Positions 21,847 to 34,136 of a stretch of DNA of 64,000 bases are shown piece by piece; within the stretch, counting starts at the first letter, position 1; every line of letters starts with the position of its first letter. Below the pieces are notes generated by a model that did not search any database, was not told the origin of the DNA, and was given only the letters and a program-made list of their open reading frames with translations. The position numbers and the translations under genes were made by a program. This DNA is from Megalobrama amblycephala (lineage: Eukaryota; Chordata; Actinopteri; Cypriniformes; Xenocyprididae): contig NC_063061.1 in assembly GCF_018812025.1 (NCBI RefSeq), positions 9,191,589-9,255,588 on the forward strand, written 5' to 3'.

Positions 21847-22235
21847 CCTAAACTAAATCTCTATCATGCTCTCTTACCCTTACCAAACTAACCAACATCT
21901 ATATCACCATCCTCCCACTAATGAGCTATTTGTCGTAATTGTTGCCATCCCTTTTAGGTACTTCTAGATCATAAAAATACTGGGTGCAATCTAAATCTAA
22001 AAAAAAGGAAACAAAGGCCCATGATTAAATATCCAATATTGACCAATATCTTATAATGCTAGTAGATCCAAATATACACTCCTGTTTACTGGCATGCTCT
22101 CCTTCACCCTGGAATCAAGTGCAAAAAGCTTTTAGATGGTCAAGAGGACATTTTGTTTTAATCATTGCTTTTCCTTTTGAAGGCATATTCTGGGTTTAAT
22201 ACAAGTTCAGAACAACAGCATTTGTGGCATAATTA

Positions 22236-22271
<36 letters not shown>

Positions 22272-22275
22272 ACAC
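22236..22275. repeat. (CA)n microsatellite
   Basis: About 18 CA units with one TA interruption. Confidence 0.95.
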
Positions 22276-22556
22276 GGGCTTGTTTTTGTGAATTGTGGGG
22301 ACGTTCCATAGGCATAATGGTTTTTATACTGTACAAACCGTATTTTCTATCGCCCTACACCAACCCTACACCTAAACCTACCCATCACAGAAAACTGTGC
22401 ACATTTTTACTTTCTCAAAAAAACTCATTCTGTATGATTTATAAGCCTTTTGAAAAATGGGGACATGGGGTAATGTCCTCATAAGTCACCCTCTCTTTGT
22501 AATACCTATGTCAAACTTATGTCATTATACAAATTTGTGTCCTGATATGTCACAAA
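22276..22556. repeat. Dispersed fish repeat inserted between two (CA)n tracts
   Basis: Starts GGGCTTGTTTTTGTGAATTG and ends GTCCTGATATGTCACAAAAA, with CCTACACCTAAACCTACCCA in the middle. I recognise it as a very common fish repeat that usually sits inside CA microsatellites. It has no coding capacity. Confidence 0.7.
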
Positions 22557-22621
22557 AACACACGCGCGCACACACACACACATAAATAATTATAATAATT
22601 TTGACTTGTCCTTTGTATTTG

Positions 22622-23045
22622 TGTAACATCTGACAAGGCTCCAGTCCTCCAGAGGGAGCCCTCACCTGAATATTGAACTCACTCACTTCCTGTTCCTGCC
22701 ACATCAGTTCATGTCTTGTCATTTCCTGTCACCCTGTATTTAAGCAATGTGTTCCCACTGCCATATTGTGAAGTACTGCCAGTTCCACTGCCTTACTAAG
22801 CGTTCTTACATGCCATTGTTGTTGATTACTGTTATGACTCATTGTTTTCGCTCTTTTGACTCACGTTTCTGGATTGCTGTTTTGGATTTGTCTGCCAATG
22901 GATTGTTTTGCTTGTGTTTCGACCAAAGCCTATGACCTGACAATGAGTTGTGACTATTGTTTGGATTTTATGCTCAGATCCTTTAATAAAGACCCGCCCA
23001 TGGAATCCACTCGACCTACTTCTTCTTGCTCAAGGGTTTTCAACA
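22622..23045 (+). repeat. 5' LTR of the Ty3/gypsy element
   Basis: Shares GACTCACGTTTCTGGATTGC, TTTAATAAAGACCCGC and CTCGACCTAC with the 3' LTR remnant at 26,268-26,399. CCTGTATTTAAGCAATG is a plausible TATA-type promoter, and AATAAA gives a poly(A) signal. Confidence 0.8.
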
Positions 23046-23079
23046 TCAGTTATTGCCACTGCATGCCACCAACAATCAT

Positions 23080-26000
23080 TTGACATAGTACATTTGGCCC
23101 CTTACTGCCCCATGTCCTGACCCAGTTCGCTTTACCTGATAACCTGATAAGTTTGATGGTTCTCCTGACAACTGTACTGATTTCCTACCACAGTGTTCTA
23201 TCTATTTTTCAAACCAACCTGAAGTTTTTAGCCAAGACCATACAAAGTGTTCCTTTATCATGACTTTGCTTATCGGGAAGGCATTAGAATGGACTACAGC
23301 AGTTTGGGATCATGACACACATATCCAGCAGTCATACAGTTACTTCACTCAATTGATTTTTGATGTCTTTCAATATCCTGCTGGGGGCATGGAAGCAGCG
23401 ACTGAATTTACTGAGTGACGTCAAGGCAACAGACATGCTTCAGGTCTATACAGTTTCCCACTCTTACTGCACAAAGTGGGTTTAATGAAGTCGCTTTGAA
23501 GCACATTCTTTGTTCAAGTCTGTCTTCAAAATTACAAGCTGAGGTATTTAGTAAAAAAAGCCACCAAGTTCACTCAACAATATGTGATTGTCTACACAGA
23601 TGATATTCTGATATATTCACGCTCCATTGAAGAACATATCACTCATGTAAGAACTGTCTTGTCATGCCTGCCCCAGAATGATCTTTTTGTCTAGGCCAAA
23701 AAGTGTGGGTTTCATATTACGTCTACCAAATTCCTGGGATACAATATTAGCCATTCAGGAGTTGAGATGGATGATACCAAGGTAAAAGCTGTCATTGACT
23801 GGTCTATACCCATCACTGTCAAGGAGCTACAACGATTTCTAGGCTTTGCTAACTACTACTTTAGATTCATCGATGACTTCAGTACCATAGCTCCAGTTTC
23901 TCCGCAGCTCCAAATCTTAAGCATCCAGACCCTTTTATTGTAGATATTGATGCATCTGACTGTGGATTTGGTGCTGTCCTCTCTCAATATCATAGAACAC
24001 CAGGCAAGTTACACCCCTGTGCATTCTTCTCACAAAGTCAAAGTTAACCCTGGCAGAAAGCAATTATGATACTGGTAACAAGGACTTACTATTTATCAAG
24101 GCCACTCTTGAAGAATGGAGACACTGGCTAGATGGCACACTTCATCCCTTTCAAGTCATTATGGACCATAAGAACTTAGAGTAGGTGCCAAGGGTGCCAA
24201 GCGTTTGAATCCTCTCCAGGCAAGATGGGCACTTTTTTCACTCGTTTCAACTTCACAGTCACATACTGTTCAGGGAGCAAAATAGTAAGGCCGATGCACT
24301 ATCATGTATCCATGACACTGTTGATTCACAGACGAGACCAGAAACTATCTTGCCACCCTCCATCATTATCGCACCCATCCGGTGGGATATCATGTAAGAA
24401 ATTCAGTGTGTCCAACAAGAGGAGCCATCCCCTCCAGAGTACCCGGCTGGCAAAATCTTCATTCCATCCAATCTTTGCTCCAGAATTATTCAATGGGTCC
24501 ACACATAATAATAATAATAATAATTCCTTACATTTATATAGCACTTTTCTGGGCACTCAAAGCACTTTACATATTGAAGGGGGAATCTCCTCAACCACCA
24601 CCAATGTGCAGCATCCACCTGGATGATGCGAGGGCAGCCAGAACGCCCACCACACACCAGCTTATTGGTGGAGAGGAGACAGTGATGAAGCCAATCAGTG
24701 TATGGGGATGATTAGGAGGCCATGATGGACAGAGGCCAATGGGGAAATTTGGCCAGGATGTCAGGGTTACACCCCTACTCTTTTCGAAGGACATCCTGGG
24801 ATTTTTAACGACCTCATGCGAAGGACGATGCTTTTTGACAGTATAATGTCCCCATCACTATACTGGGGCATTAGGACCCACACAGACCACAGGGTGAGCA
24901 CCCCCTGCTGGCCTCACTAACACCTCTTCCAGCAGCAACCAAGTTTTCCCAGGAGGTCTCCCATCCAGGTACTAACCAGGCTCAGCCCTGCTCAGCTTCA
25001 GTGGGCAACCGGTCTTGGGCTACAGGGTGATATGGCAGCTGGCACATCCCTCGCTTCTGGACATCCTGGAATTAATCGTACTACCACTATTAATCTACTA
25101 CCACTTTGGTCAGAAATTCATTTTGGTGTCCCACATTATCTGTCGATGTGAATAATTATGTAAATGCTTGTCAGATCTGTGCTCAGTCACGAACACCTCA
25201 ACAAGTACCTGCAGGACTTTTAGAACCACTTCCTATTCCCTGACGACCCTGGTCACACAGTCCATTGACTTTGTCACTGATCTGCCTAACTCTCAAGGAT
25301 TCACCATCATGGTCACCATCGACCATGTCTCAGTCTTGTCATCTCATTCCTTTGAAAGGTCTACCCACTGCCATGGAAACTGCCCAAGTTCTGTTCAACC
25401 AAGTATTTAGAATTTATAAATTATTCAATGATATTGTTACTGATCAGGCATCACAGTTTACATCAAGGTTTGGAGAGCCTTTTGCAAACATTTAAACATC
25501 AATGTCAGTCTCACATCTGGCTATCACCCTCAAGCTAATGGACAAGTGGACCTTCTAAATCAAGAAATCAGTAGATAGGCCTACTTAAGATCATACTCTA
25601 GCCAGAAACAGGAAAAGTAGAGCATATTCCTCCAATGGGCAGAGTATGCCCAAAATTCCTTCACACACTCTTCTACTGATCTGACCCCCTTCCAGTGTCC
25701 TAGGATATGAGCCTCCTCTATGGATGATTGGATTAGAAGAAGTGAGCAAGTATGGGACAATGCTCATGTCTGTCTCCAGCAAGCTATTCAATCTTAAAAG
25801 ATCCAAGTCAGTTGACACAGATGTCCTCATCCTGAGTATCAGCCAGGTCAAATAGTGTGGCTTTTCACTCATGACCTACGTCTGAAACTCTCTTGCAAGA
25901 AATTAAGTCCAAGATACATTAACCCTTTTAAGATTATTTGTCAAGTTTATCCTGTTACATATTATTTAGAATTGCCTGCTAATTACCTCCTTACATGTGT

Positions 26001-26170
26001 CCCTCCTGAAACCGTGGCAACTGACGGGGAACCTCCTCCGCTGTTTGAGATTGATGGAGCTCCTGCCTACCTAGTTTGGGAGATGTTAGATAATCGCAGG
26101 AGGGGGGTCAGCTGCAATACCTTGTGGACTGGGAGGGATACGGCCCGGAGGAGAGATCGTGGGTAGAAAC
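23080..26170 (+). pseudogene. Broken gag-pol of a Ty3/gypsy chromovirus-type retroelement
   Basis: In order: a gag-like capsid stretch (about 23,150-23,420); the reverse-transcriptase palm with the YTDD catalytic box followed by ILIYS (about 23,590) and the FLGY/FLGF segments; RNase H beginning [15 protein letters not shown] (about 23,940); an integrase-like core (about 25,250-25,560); and a C-terminal chromodomain-like segment (about 26,060-26,165). Stops and shifts occur throughout, and much of RT is deleted between gag and YTDD. The SINE at 24,505-25,043 interrupts it. It is not functional. Confidence 0.85.
24505..25043 (-). mobile_element. SINE3-type retroposon with a 5S rRNA-derived head
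   Basis: On the minus strand it starts GCCAGCTGCCATATCACCCT and carries AGCTGAGCAGGG and GGATGGGAGACC, near-exact 5S rRNA A-box and C-box words of the internal RNA polymerase III promoter (within 24,943-25,043). A unique body follows. The tail GTGCTATATAAATGTAAGGA plus (ATT)n is of CR1/L2 LINE 3'-end type, as in zebrafish SINE3. It would be copied by a partner LINE. It is inserted in the gypsy pol remnant; the target duplication is short and unclear (CACAT-like). Confidence 0.85.
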
Positions 26171-26267
26171 TAAGGACATCTTGTATCCATCACTCATAAG
26201 AGACTTTTACCAAGCTCACCCGGATCAGACCAAGGGGTCGTCCTAGGAGAAGAACACCTGGAAGTGA

Positions 26268-26399
26268 CCATTCTTTTCACTTTTTCGACTCACATTTCTG
26301 GATTGCTGTTTTGGATTTGTCTGCCACTGATTGACTATTGCTCAGATCCTTTAATAAAGACCCGCTTATGGTATCCTCTCGGCCTACCTCTTACTTACA
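26268..26399 (+). repeat. 3' LTR remnant of the Ty3/gypsy element
   Basis: Matches the distal third of the 5' LTR with small deletions and ends at the duplicated ATTTG. Confidence 0.8.
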
Positions 26400-26560
26400 A
26401 TTTGATAATAAAAAAAGTTACAGTGTGGCATTTACAGTAGAAGTAATGGGGCCAATTTGGGGGATTTGAAAACAGAAATGTGAAGGTTATAATTTCATAA
26501 AAACAATTATTTTAGGGTTTTAATTTTATGATGTTATGTTGTCATGGAAATTAAGTTTAA
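26400..26560. repeat. Right half of the older repeat split by the gypsy element
   Basis: Continues with GTTACAGTGTGGCATTTACA and GGGGCCAATTTGGGGG, which I recognise as following the 'TTTTGACTTGTCC' segment in other copies of this fish repeat. Confidence 0.5.
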
Positions 26561-26639
26561 ACTTAAAATACTCCGTCATTTCTTGTCATAGAGACATAAG
26601 TAATATATCAATTGAAACTATAGAATATCTTCTTTTATT

Positions 26640-27970
26640 TGTGTACACTCAGAGTAAAAACACAATGTTGTGCTTTTTGTAAAATAAAGAAAGCTAACAT
26701 GATGCGTGATCTCTCCTCTCCAATCTGATAGTTCTCAGAAAATGAACTGTAACTTATGAATACTAATGACAAAAAAATGACACTTACGTCTAAAGAAATG
26801 TTGAAATGTCAGGTTTTAAATCGTGCAAGTCAAATCGAAAACAAACATTCTGTGTTTATGTAATCTGTATGAAAAGAGAGCCATGTCAGAAGTCTGTGAT
26901 TCAGCTCATTATCCGCTAATGCGGCCACGCCCACGGAGCCAGCGCTATTCAGACGCAAATTCAGAGGCAATACATGCATTCATCGTCTCAATCGTGTATT
27001 TATTGTCTTGAAAAGTGTTTATTTGGATGTTAAAGCAATGGTTAGCGATCTCTAGAAGACATGCCGTTAGTTCCTAGTTCCTTTTCTTCTGTATATTATG
27101 AATTTGTGGACTAAAGGTGTAAAGAGCGCCCTCCGGCTGCAAGTATGAATTAAAAACACAGTATCCAGCACTCATAGTGATGACAATAAATATTATTTCT
27201 CAGTATAGAAAATTGACATAAATATATAAGAATCCATCAATATTTCTCCAAATGTGCATGCTTTTAAGCTAAAAGCCTATATGAAATGCCATAGAGGTAA
27301 CATAATTGTTCAGACACTTTGCACCACAGAAATACATTATATTTTAAAGAATATAATAGAATACCATTATTTTAAATTGTAATAATATTTCACAGTATTG
27401 CTGTTTATGATGAGCTGAGACATTATTACAGAGGGTTTTTTTTCACAGCCTACCTGACTGATAGGCCTCATTAATATGCAAGTCATTTCAGGTCATTACT
27501 ATGTGATTCTTTTGTCTTCTCAGGTGTAAATGGCCCATTATTCATGCAGATTCACGCCCCCACGCATACTGTGTTTCTTGACAAAAAGTGTCTTACAAAA
27601 ACTAAATCAATATATTGTTTTATATGAAGGAGTAGGCAGCATAATTTTTACATAATTCTGAAGCAAAAACTCTAGTCTACAACCTCCAATACTAAAAAGT
27701 CTTGTGAACATAGATTTAATATACTTTTTTTGGCCTTATTTCAGTGACTTAAGTTTTTGTTTTTTTCAATAACCACGCATAAACATTATTCCTTCAAAAA
27801 TACAAACATGTACATACATGTTCCTCACATATTATTGTAGCCTAGTTTGTGCTGAATACAGTGTAATGACACTTTTTCCATTAATATGTTTATGAACAAC
27901 TGAAAAAAGCACAAATGTCAGGGCATGTCAAAACTTCTCCAAGCCCCAAATCAGCCTCAGACTCCAGAGG
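26640..27970. repeat. Probable dispersed non-coding repeat (unclassified)
   Basis: A GC-richer island near 26,920-26,960 (GCGGCCACGCCCACGGAGCC) sits inside AT-rich DNA. The segment ends with CAGACTCCAGAGGGTTAA. It looks like a known cyprinid interspersed repeat, but I cannot set its ends. No coding exons are seen. Confidence 0.4.
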
Positions 27971-29344
27971 GTTAACAATAAACTCGAAAGGTTAGTGAGT
28001 GATTTTTTTTTTACAGAAAATCTAACATACATAATGATAACATCATTTTTCTATACTATTAACACTGATCATTTTAATATTTATGAATTGGTTTCCATTG
28101 TAAGTGTCTCCCTGTAACTTTGATTTTAAAAAGAAAAAAAGCCAGCTTGATTAAATAAGTTAAAGTAATAATTTTTGGTGCATGTGGAATCATGATGATT
28201 CCTGTAATAATTATTTGAAAAATCATCTTATATCCATGTCTGTACTAAACATCTCTACCAAAAATTTAAAGAAAAAATAACACATCTTAGGAGACCCATT
28301 CGTTGATCTATCTTAGGAGGAGTACATGATTCAGGTCAATGGAGAAAACCCAGGTGCTGCAAAAACCAGAAGCCTTAACATTTCATATCAGCGCTCCACT
28401 GCATTAAACTAGCAAGACGCGAGACAGAGGGGAAAATACACAGCTGCCATGGGAGATCAGTGTGAACTTAAATATGTGTTCACACTAAATGCCAGCAGAT
28501 GCTCATGGAATACGATCAATGACTCCAGCCACTCTGGGATGTTTCTTTGAGCTTGCAGAGGGAATGACGCTCTAGCTCTCTCTCTCTCTCTTCTCTGTGG
28601 AATTCTGCCATTCTAACACAATGTCAAAATCAAAGTGCTAGACTAGTTCATCTTTTAAAAACAGCTCAGCTTCTGTTTATAGCTGGAGGCAGAGGTCTGT
28701 ACAGCTAACAAGAGATTTTTGCTTTTGCTTCTAGTTTCAAATGAGTAATTCCTGTTGTTGAAACATGTAGCAACAACATCCGTCTCGTTCTCCTGTTATA
28801 AACACATACACAAAAACACACACACTACTCTTAGTGCACTGTTTTCACGAAAGCATTATTTCTTTAACTGAAGTTGTTGTTTACATTATGGGGAATTTTC
28901 TAAGAATGAACTGAAAATGTTATTTGCCTCACACAATTCATAAAAGGAATTATGCAAATCAGGAAACAGCTCAAACACACCCATAAAAATCTGTGCAAAG
29001 CACTATTTGAGTGATGCAATTCCAGATTTTGCAGGTTGTTTTTGAGTGCTTGATTAAAGGGGATATATGGATCCATAGTAGCATCTTGGGTATGTTTGGA
29101 GTCCCAACTCCTTCTCTCTTCTCTCATTGCTTACCTTCTTTATTCTTCGCTGTGCTTTCAAAGGCAAAAATGCCCCACTCCCAAAAATAACTTTAGATTG
29201 TGCAGAAAATGACAATAAACATTTACTTTAAAGAACATCCTTCATTAGGAAATCAAATTAAAATCAAATCATTAAACTTAAATCTAATTGAAATACATCT
29301 GGGGCTTTAAATATTTCACACAAAATAAACAATGCAGTGAAAAT
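27971..29344. other. No gene recognised
   Basis: AT-rich; contains a short (CT)n at 28,575-28,592. ORFs are short and lack recognisable motifs. Confidence 0.5.
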
Positions 29345-29346
29345 AA

Positions 29347-29446
29347 TTATATTATATTATATTATATTATATTATATTATATTATATTATATTATATTAT
29401 ATTATATTATATATATATATATATTATATTATATTATATTGTATTA
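29347..29446. repeat. (ATTAT)n pentanucleotide microsatellite with an internal (AT)n
   Basis: About 17 ATTAT units on both sides of a short AT run. Confidence 0.92.
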
Positions 29447-29999
29447 TTTTATTTATCAGGTTGTGCTGTTTTCATATGGAAGCGTTTAAACATGAATTTA
29501 TTAGCGATTGTATTTGGAGCTGTGCACATTCACTGCCAAACCACTCTAATGAACTAAAATGTTCGTCTAGGTCTACAAATATGCTGAATAAAACATGGGT
29601 CGATTCCCTGCGGAAACCTGGTTCAGCTTTTATGAAGCAGTGAGGTGTGAAGTACAATAGCAAACTGGAAAAACACACTGCCTCTATTCTTACATAATGA
29701 AACAATGAAATGCTCACAGACATGAGTAGTCAAATATACAGTGCATCAAATAAAATGGGGGTTCAAACTGATGGGGTCACAGTAAATCTGTACAGCTGTC
29801 TTGATTTTGGCAAGGATCACAAATCCTGATGCCAGGAGGGCTGAATTACTGCAATGAACTCAGAGGGCTAATATTTGTTTGAGTGAACAAAATGGCCTGA
29901 GCGGAATTTATTGCATCCCATTCTTTGAAAGTCCTATATAGCAGGTCTTGACCAACAATTCTTGTTTCTTTTGGATTGGTCATCACAACTATTTCTATA

Positions 30000-30175
30000 T
30001 ATCCTAATTATTGTTAATATGTAATTCATTTGTTAGCTAAATGCAGGATTAAATGTACATTTCTGAAACCATAGTCACCTCCGATACCAGATTCTCTAAA
30101 TTGTAATGTTGACATGCATTCTCTGTAAAGCTGCTTTGAAACGATATGTATCGTGAAAAGCGCTATACAAATAAA
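30000..30175 (+). mobile_element. 3' tail of an L2-type LINE or derived SINE
   Basis: AAAGCTGCTTTGAAACGATA followed by AAAAGCGCTATACAAATAAA is the typical 3' end shared by fish L2 LINEs and their SINE partners. No upstream ORF is attached. Confidence 0.6.
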
Positions 30176-30379
30176 TGTGGAAAAACTCTTTGAAATGATG
30201 GATTAATGGTGTCCTTTAAAAATGGCAGCATTTTACAATTAGTGAGGTTTTAAATGATTTTACATGTGATTTGTGAGGTTTACATTTTTTATTTGAGATT
30301 TGAGATTTTTAACATTAATTTACATTTAATTTTGTATTTTATATGTAATTGTGTTCATTTCTATGTTTTTAGATTATTT

Positions 30380-30542
30380 GGTTACACTTTATTTTAAGGT
30401 GTCCTTGTTACAATGTAATTATACATTAATTACTGAGTAATAATAATCAACCATGCAATTTCTATAGTGTTTGGTTTAGGGTCAGTTGCATGTAATTATG
30501 CATAATGCAAAATGTGTAATAACTTTAAAATAAAGTGTTACC
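30380..30542. mobile_element. Small hAT-like MITE (GGTTACACTTTATTTTAA termini)
   Basis: The left end GGTTACACTTTATTTTAA and the right end TTTAAAATAAAGTGTTACC are inverted. The flanking 8-mers GATTATTT and GGCTATTT match at 6 of 8 positions, consistent with an aged 8-bp duplication. Confidence 0.75.
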
Positions 30543-31084
30543 GGCTATTTTACATTTAATTTGAGAAGTATTACATTATTCTACATATAATTTGAGAGTA
30601 TTACATGTTCCTGTCAGTTTTACATTAATTTACACTTCATTTGTGAGGTTTTACATGATTTTACCATTAAATTGTGGATAAAGTTACTGTTCTTGGTGCA
30701 TCCATTTATCTCTATTTATCCACACACAATTTCATCAATTATTTGTTAATTAGGATTGATTAGTAAAGCCTAGACAGGGTGTGTCTCGAGATAGGGTGAA
30801 GCAAAGCAACACAATCCAGCTATCTTGGCACTTGCTCACACAATTTTACGCATCTGTTACCTGCCATGTCTAGAAATCGAAGGGGTGTTATGGATTGGTA
30901 ATGGTGTGTGATCATGTTTGGAGATGTTTACTTTCATGTCACACCAAATATACCGGTAATGCGTGAAAGAAAATGGAAGCGTGAGTCACCTGATAAAAAA
31001 AGGAAGATGGCCTGGAAATAATTAAGCCTTAACCCTTGTAGAGGGAAAAATCTATATTTTTTATTTGGAAACATCCAATATATA

Positions 31085-32022
31085 CAGTACAGTCCAAAAG
31101 TTTGGAACCACTAAGATTTTTAATGTTTTTAAAAGAAGTTTCGTCTGCTCACCAAGGCTACATTTATTTAATTAAAAATACAGTAAAAAACAGTAATATT
31201 GTGAAATATTATTACAATTTAAAATAACTGTGTACTATTTAAATATATTTGACAAAGTAGTTTATTCCTGTGATGCAAAGCTGAATTTTCAGCATCGTTA
31301 CTCCAGTCTTCAGTGTCACATGATCCTTCAGAAATCATTCTAATATGCTGATCTGCTGCTCAAGAAACATTTAATGTGTATAATTGTACAAAATATTTGT
31401 GTACAGTATTTTTTTTTCAGGATTATTTGATGAATAGAAAGTTCAAAAGAGCAGTGTTTATCTGAAATCTAATCTTTTGTAACATTATAAATGTCTTTAC
31501 TGCCACTTTTGATTGATTTAATGCATCCTTGCTGAATAAAAGTATTCATTTCTTTAATTTCTTTTCAAAAAAATAAAAATAAAAATTCTTACTGACCCCA
31601 AACTTTTGAACGGTAGTGTATAATGCTACAGAAGCTTTGTATTTCAGATAAATGCTGTTCTTTTGAACTTTCTATTCATCAAGGAATCCTGAAAAAAAAA
31701 GTACACAACTGTTTTCAACATTGAAAATAATCATAAATGTTTATTGAGCACCAAATCAGCATATTAGAATGATTTCTGAAGGATCATGTGACACTGAAGA
31801 CTGGAGTAATGATGCTGAAAATTCAGCTTTGCATCACAGGAATAAACTACTTTGTCAAATATATTTAAATAGTACACAGTTATTTTAAATTGTAATAATA
31901 TTTCACAATATTACTGTTTTTTACTGTATTTTTAATTAAATAAATGTAGCCTTGGTGAGCAGACGAAACTTCTTTTAAAAACATTAAAAATCTTAGTGGT
32001 TCCAAACTTTTGGACTGTACTG
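31085..32022. mobile_element. 938-bp foldback MITE with about 380-bp arms, TA TSD
   Basis: The left end CAGTACAGTCCAAAAGTTTG and the right end CAAACTTTTGGACTGTACTG are perfect inverses bordered by TA. The arms continue as inverted copies to about 31,475 and back from about 31,640 (e.g. CTCACCAAGGCTACATTTAT / ATAAATGTAGCCTTGGTGAG), leaving a spacer of about 165 bp. Tc1/mariner-type by its TA target. No ORF. Confidence 0.85.
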
Positions 32023-32113
32023 TATATATATTCTTTATTATGACTAATTTTTAAACTGAGCAAATTACAATAATTCATATTCTGGTCTCACCTGCATAGA
32101 TGTATTTCAGATC

Positions 32114-32363
32114 TTAAAGGGAAAGAAAAAAAGATATTTTGAAGAATGGTTGTGACCAAGCAGATCTTGGACACCACTGACTTACATCGTTGGAAAAATT
32201 AATACTATGGAAGTAAATGGTGGTGCCCCAGATCTGTTTGGTTATTCTTCAAAATATCTTCCTTTGTGTTCAGCAGAACAAAGAAATGTATACAGGTTTG
32301 AAACAATGTGAGGGTGAGTAAATGATGACACAGTTTTCATTTTGGGGTGAACTATCCCTTTAA
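32114..32363. mobile_element. TTAA-flanked cyprinid MITE (Angel-like), complete
   Basis: TTAA at both ends. The right end GGGTGAACTATCCCTTTAA is canonical for the family and the left end AAAGGGAAAGAAAA is diverged. The central halves pair (AAGATATTTTGAAGAAT / ATTCTTCAAAATATCTT). Confidence 0.75.
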
Positions 32364-33082
32364 ATATTGCAGTGACAGGTGGCATTTTTGTCTGCTGCCA
32401 CTGTTACAGTGTGTCATGTACCACATGGCTCAGTCATTGGCCCTCTGTTCTTTCTAAATATGATTCCCTATAGACAAATAATGTGACATCAGCTCCAGTT
32501 CTAAACTTTCCATTACCCTCATTTGTATGCTGTTTTTTTCCACCAAATTTCTCATGCTGAGCAGTATTGGGAAATGTTACTTTTAAATGTAACACATTAC
32601 AATAATGAGTCAATTATTAAAAAAATTCATTTTGTTGCATTACTTTATTTCACCGTCAAAATACTAATTCACTAAATTTTTACGACGCCATTTCACGTTA
32701 ACAGAAGCAAATATGCCTCACATTAAAAGAATGCTAAATGGGCTAATATAAATAATTCTAAACAGATAAAGCGTAAAACTTATAGTATCCCCTGTATCCA
32801 TGCAGTTTCTTATTTAATATATTGACCCCAGATGTAGAGGGAGCACTTCAGATTGATCATTCAGGAATGTTTCAATCACTTGTAGTGAACAGTTCTCCTT
32901 GGAAATCAGGGCTCAATCAAGCCTGAACAAATTGATGAGAAAAAAATCTTTATTTCACAGTTTGACACCCTCGGCCAGCTGACTCTTGAACACTTGGGTG
33001 GGAGCTGCACTTGGTAGCTTTGGTGGATCATCTGGACATAGCACATTATATAAATATACTGTATATATATATATAATATATA

Positions 33083-34136
33083 CACACTCAAAAAATAACT
33101 TGTTGGTCTAACTTAATTCAGTTATGACACCTATTTCCACACAGTTGAACTAATTTATTTGAACTTAAGCTAGGTTAATTGTACTGATGAGTAAAATTCA
33201 TCCTAATTGAATGAGATCACACCAGTTTCATTTGACATATTCTGTGAATGTATTGCAATTCAGACTGGTGCCCTTGTGCAGAGTTGCTCAAGTTTTCTCA
33301 GCTTTTAAGGAAATGGAAAGACCTGTTAAGTGTTTAATGTTTAGTTATTTTAAACATTTAAAAGAGTTTGTAGCGTATCAAATGTTTTTTGTTTGTTTGT
33401 TTTTTTCGTTACCATCGTGGTGAATATGTGCACTTGTGATTAGGTTGTGAGTAGCTGTTGTACACAGACATACATGTTTCATGACCGTTGAGAGGGGTAA
33501 AGCTGATGACCATATGTAGACTGTGTAAATTATGTGCTGGCCCTCAAACTAATTTATTTATATTCCTATAAAAACTAAACTAAAATAACACTTCAATGCT
33601 AATAACTTCATATGCTAAATAACATTTATAGCATGCAAGTAATGATCAGATAAAGAACTTCTCATCACTGCCTTTAGCACAGTTAAAGCTTGTTGAGAAC
33701 AACATAGATTTATTTCATGTAGCCACCCATAGCCTAACCACAAGGTCTACACTTTAGCATAAAAAAAAAATCGACATAACATAAACTCTTTTAAATGTCA
33801 AATATAACTGAACATCAAACTTTAAAAGGTATTTCCCTTTATTAAACAACACATTAAACAGCACTTAAGTTCAACATTTACTGTCCTGATCTTTCCCTAC
33901 GCAAAGCATGCTGGGAACTAGAAATCCACTGCCCAGTTTCAATCAATGCAACATAAATTATTCATGTTGTCCCAACACAAATGGTTTAGGTTAACCTAAC
34001 ATTTTGCAAATTTAATTTCATTTAACAATACAATTGAGTGCAAATGCCAATTAAGTAAAAAACTAAAGATTTGTGTTGGTTCAGCTTATTTTATTTAAAT
34101 AAACTGAACAAGCAGCTAGAATCATTTTTTTTTTGA

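Larger units (their letters stand above)
22172..22621. repeat. Left half of an older dispersed repeat split by the gypsy element
   Basis: Begins AAGGCATATTCTGGGTTTAA, carries a CA microsatellite and a fish repeat, resumes with TTTTGACTTGTCC, and stops at ATTTG. Its continuation resumes at 26,400 with the duplicated ATTTG. Confidence 0.55.
22622..26399 (+). mobile_element. Decayed Ty3/gypsy chromo-type LTR retrotransposon with 5-bp TSD
   Basis: ATTTG is duplicated at 22,617-22,621 and 26,400-26,404. The element starts TGTAACATC and ends TTACTTACA, the TG...CA form. A 5' LTR (22,622-23,045) is followed by gag, RT, RNase H, integrase and chromodomain remnants in the order expected for Ty3/gypsy. 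All are broken by stops, frameshifts and deletions. The 3' LTR has lost its first ~210 bp and the polypurine tract. A 5S-derived SINE is inserted in the pol region. Confidence 0.88.

Noticed and set aside
24943..25043. A genuine 5S rRNA gene or pseudogene array
   Set aside because: Only one diverged copy, fused to a SINE body with a LINE-like tail and (ATT)n.
23415..25410. Several separate host-like genes in the 23-26 kb interval
   Set aside because: They line up as fragments of one gag-pol order within ATTTG target duplications, so they are parts of one dead retroelement.
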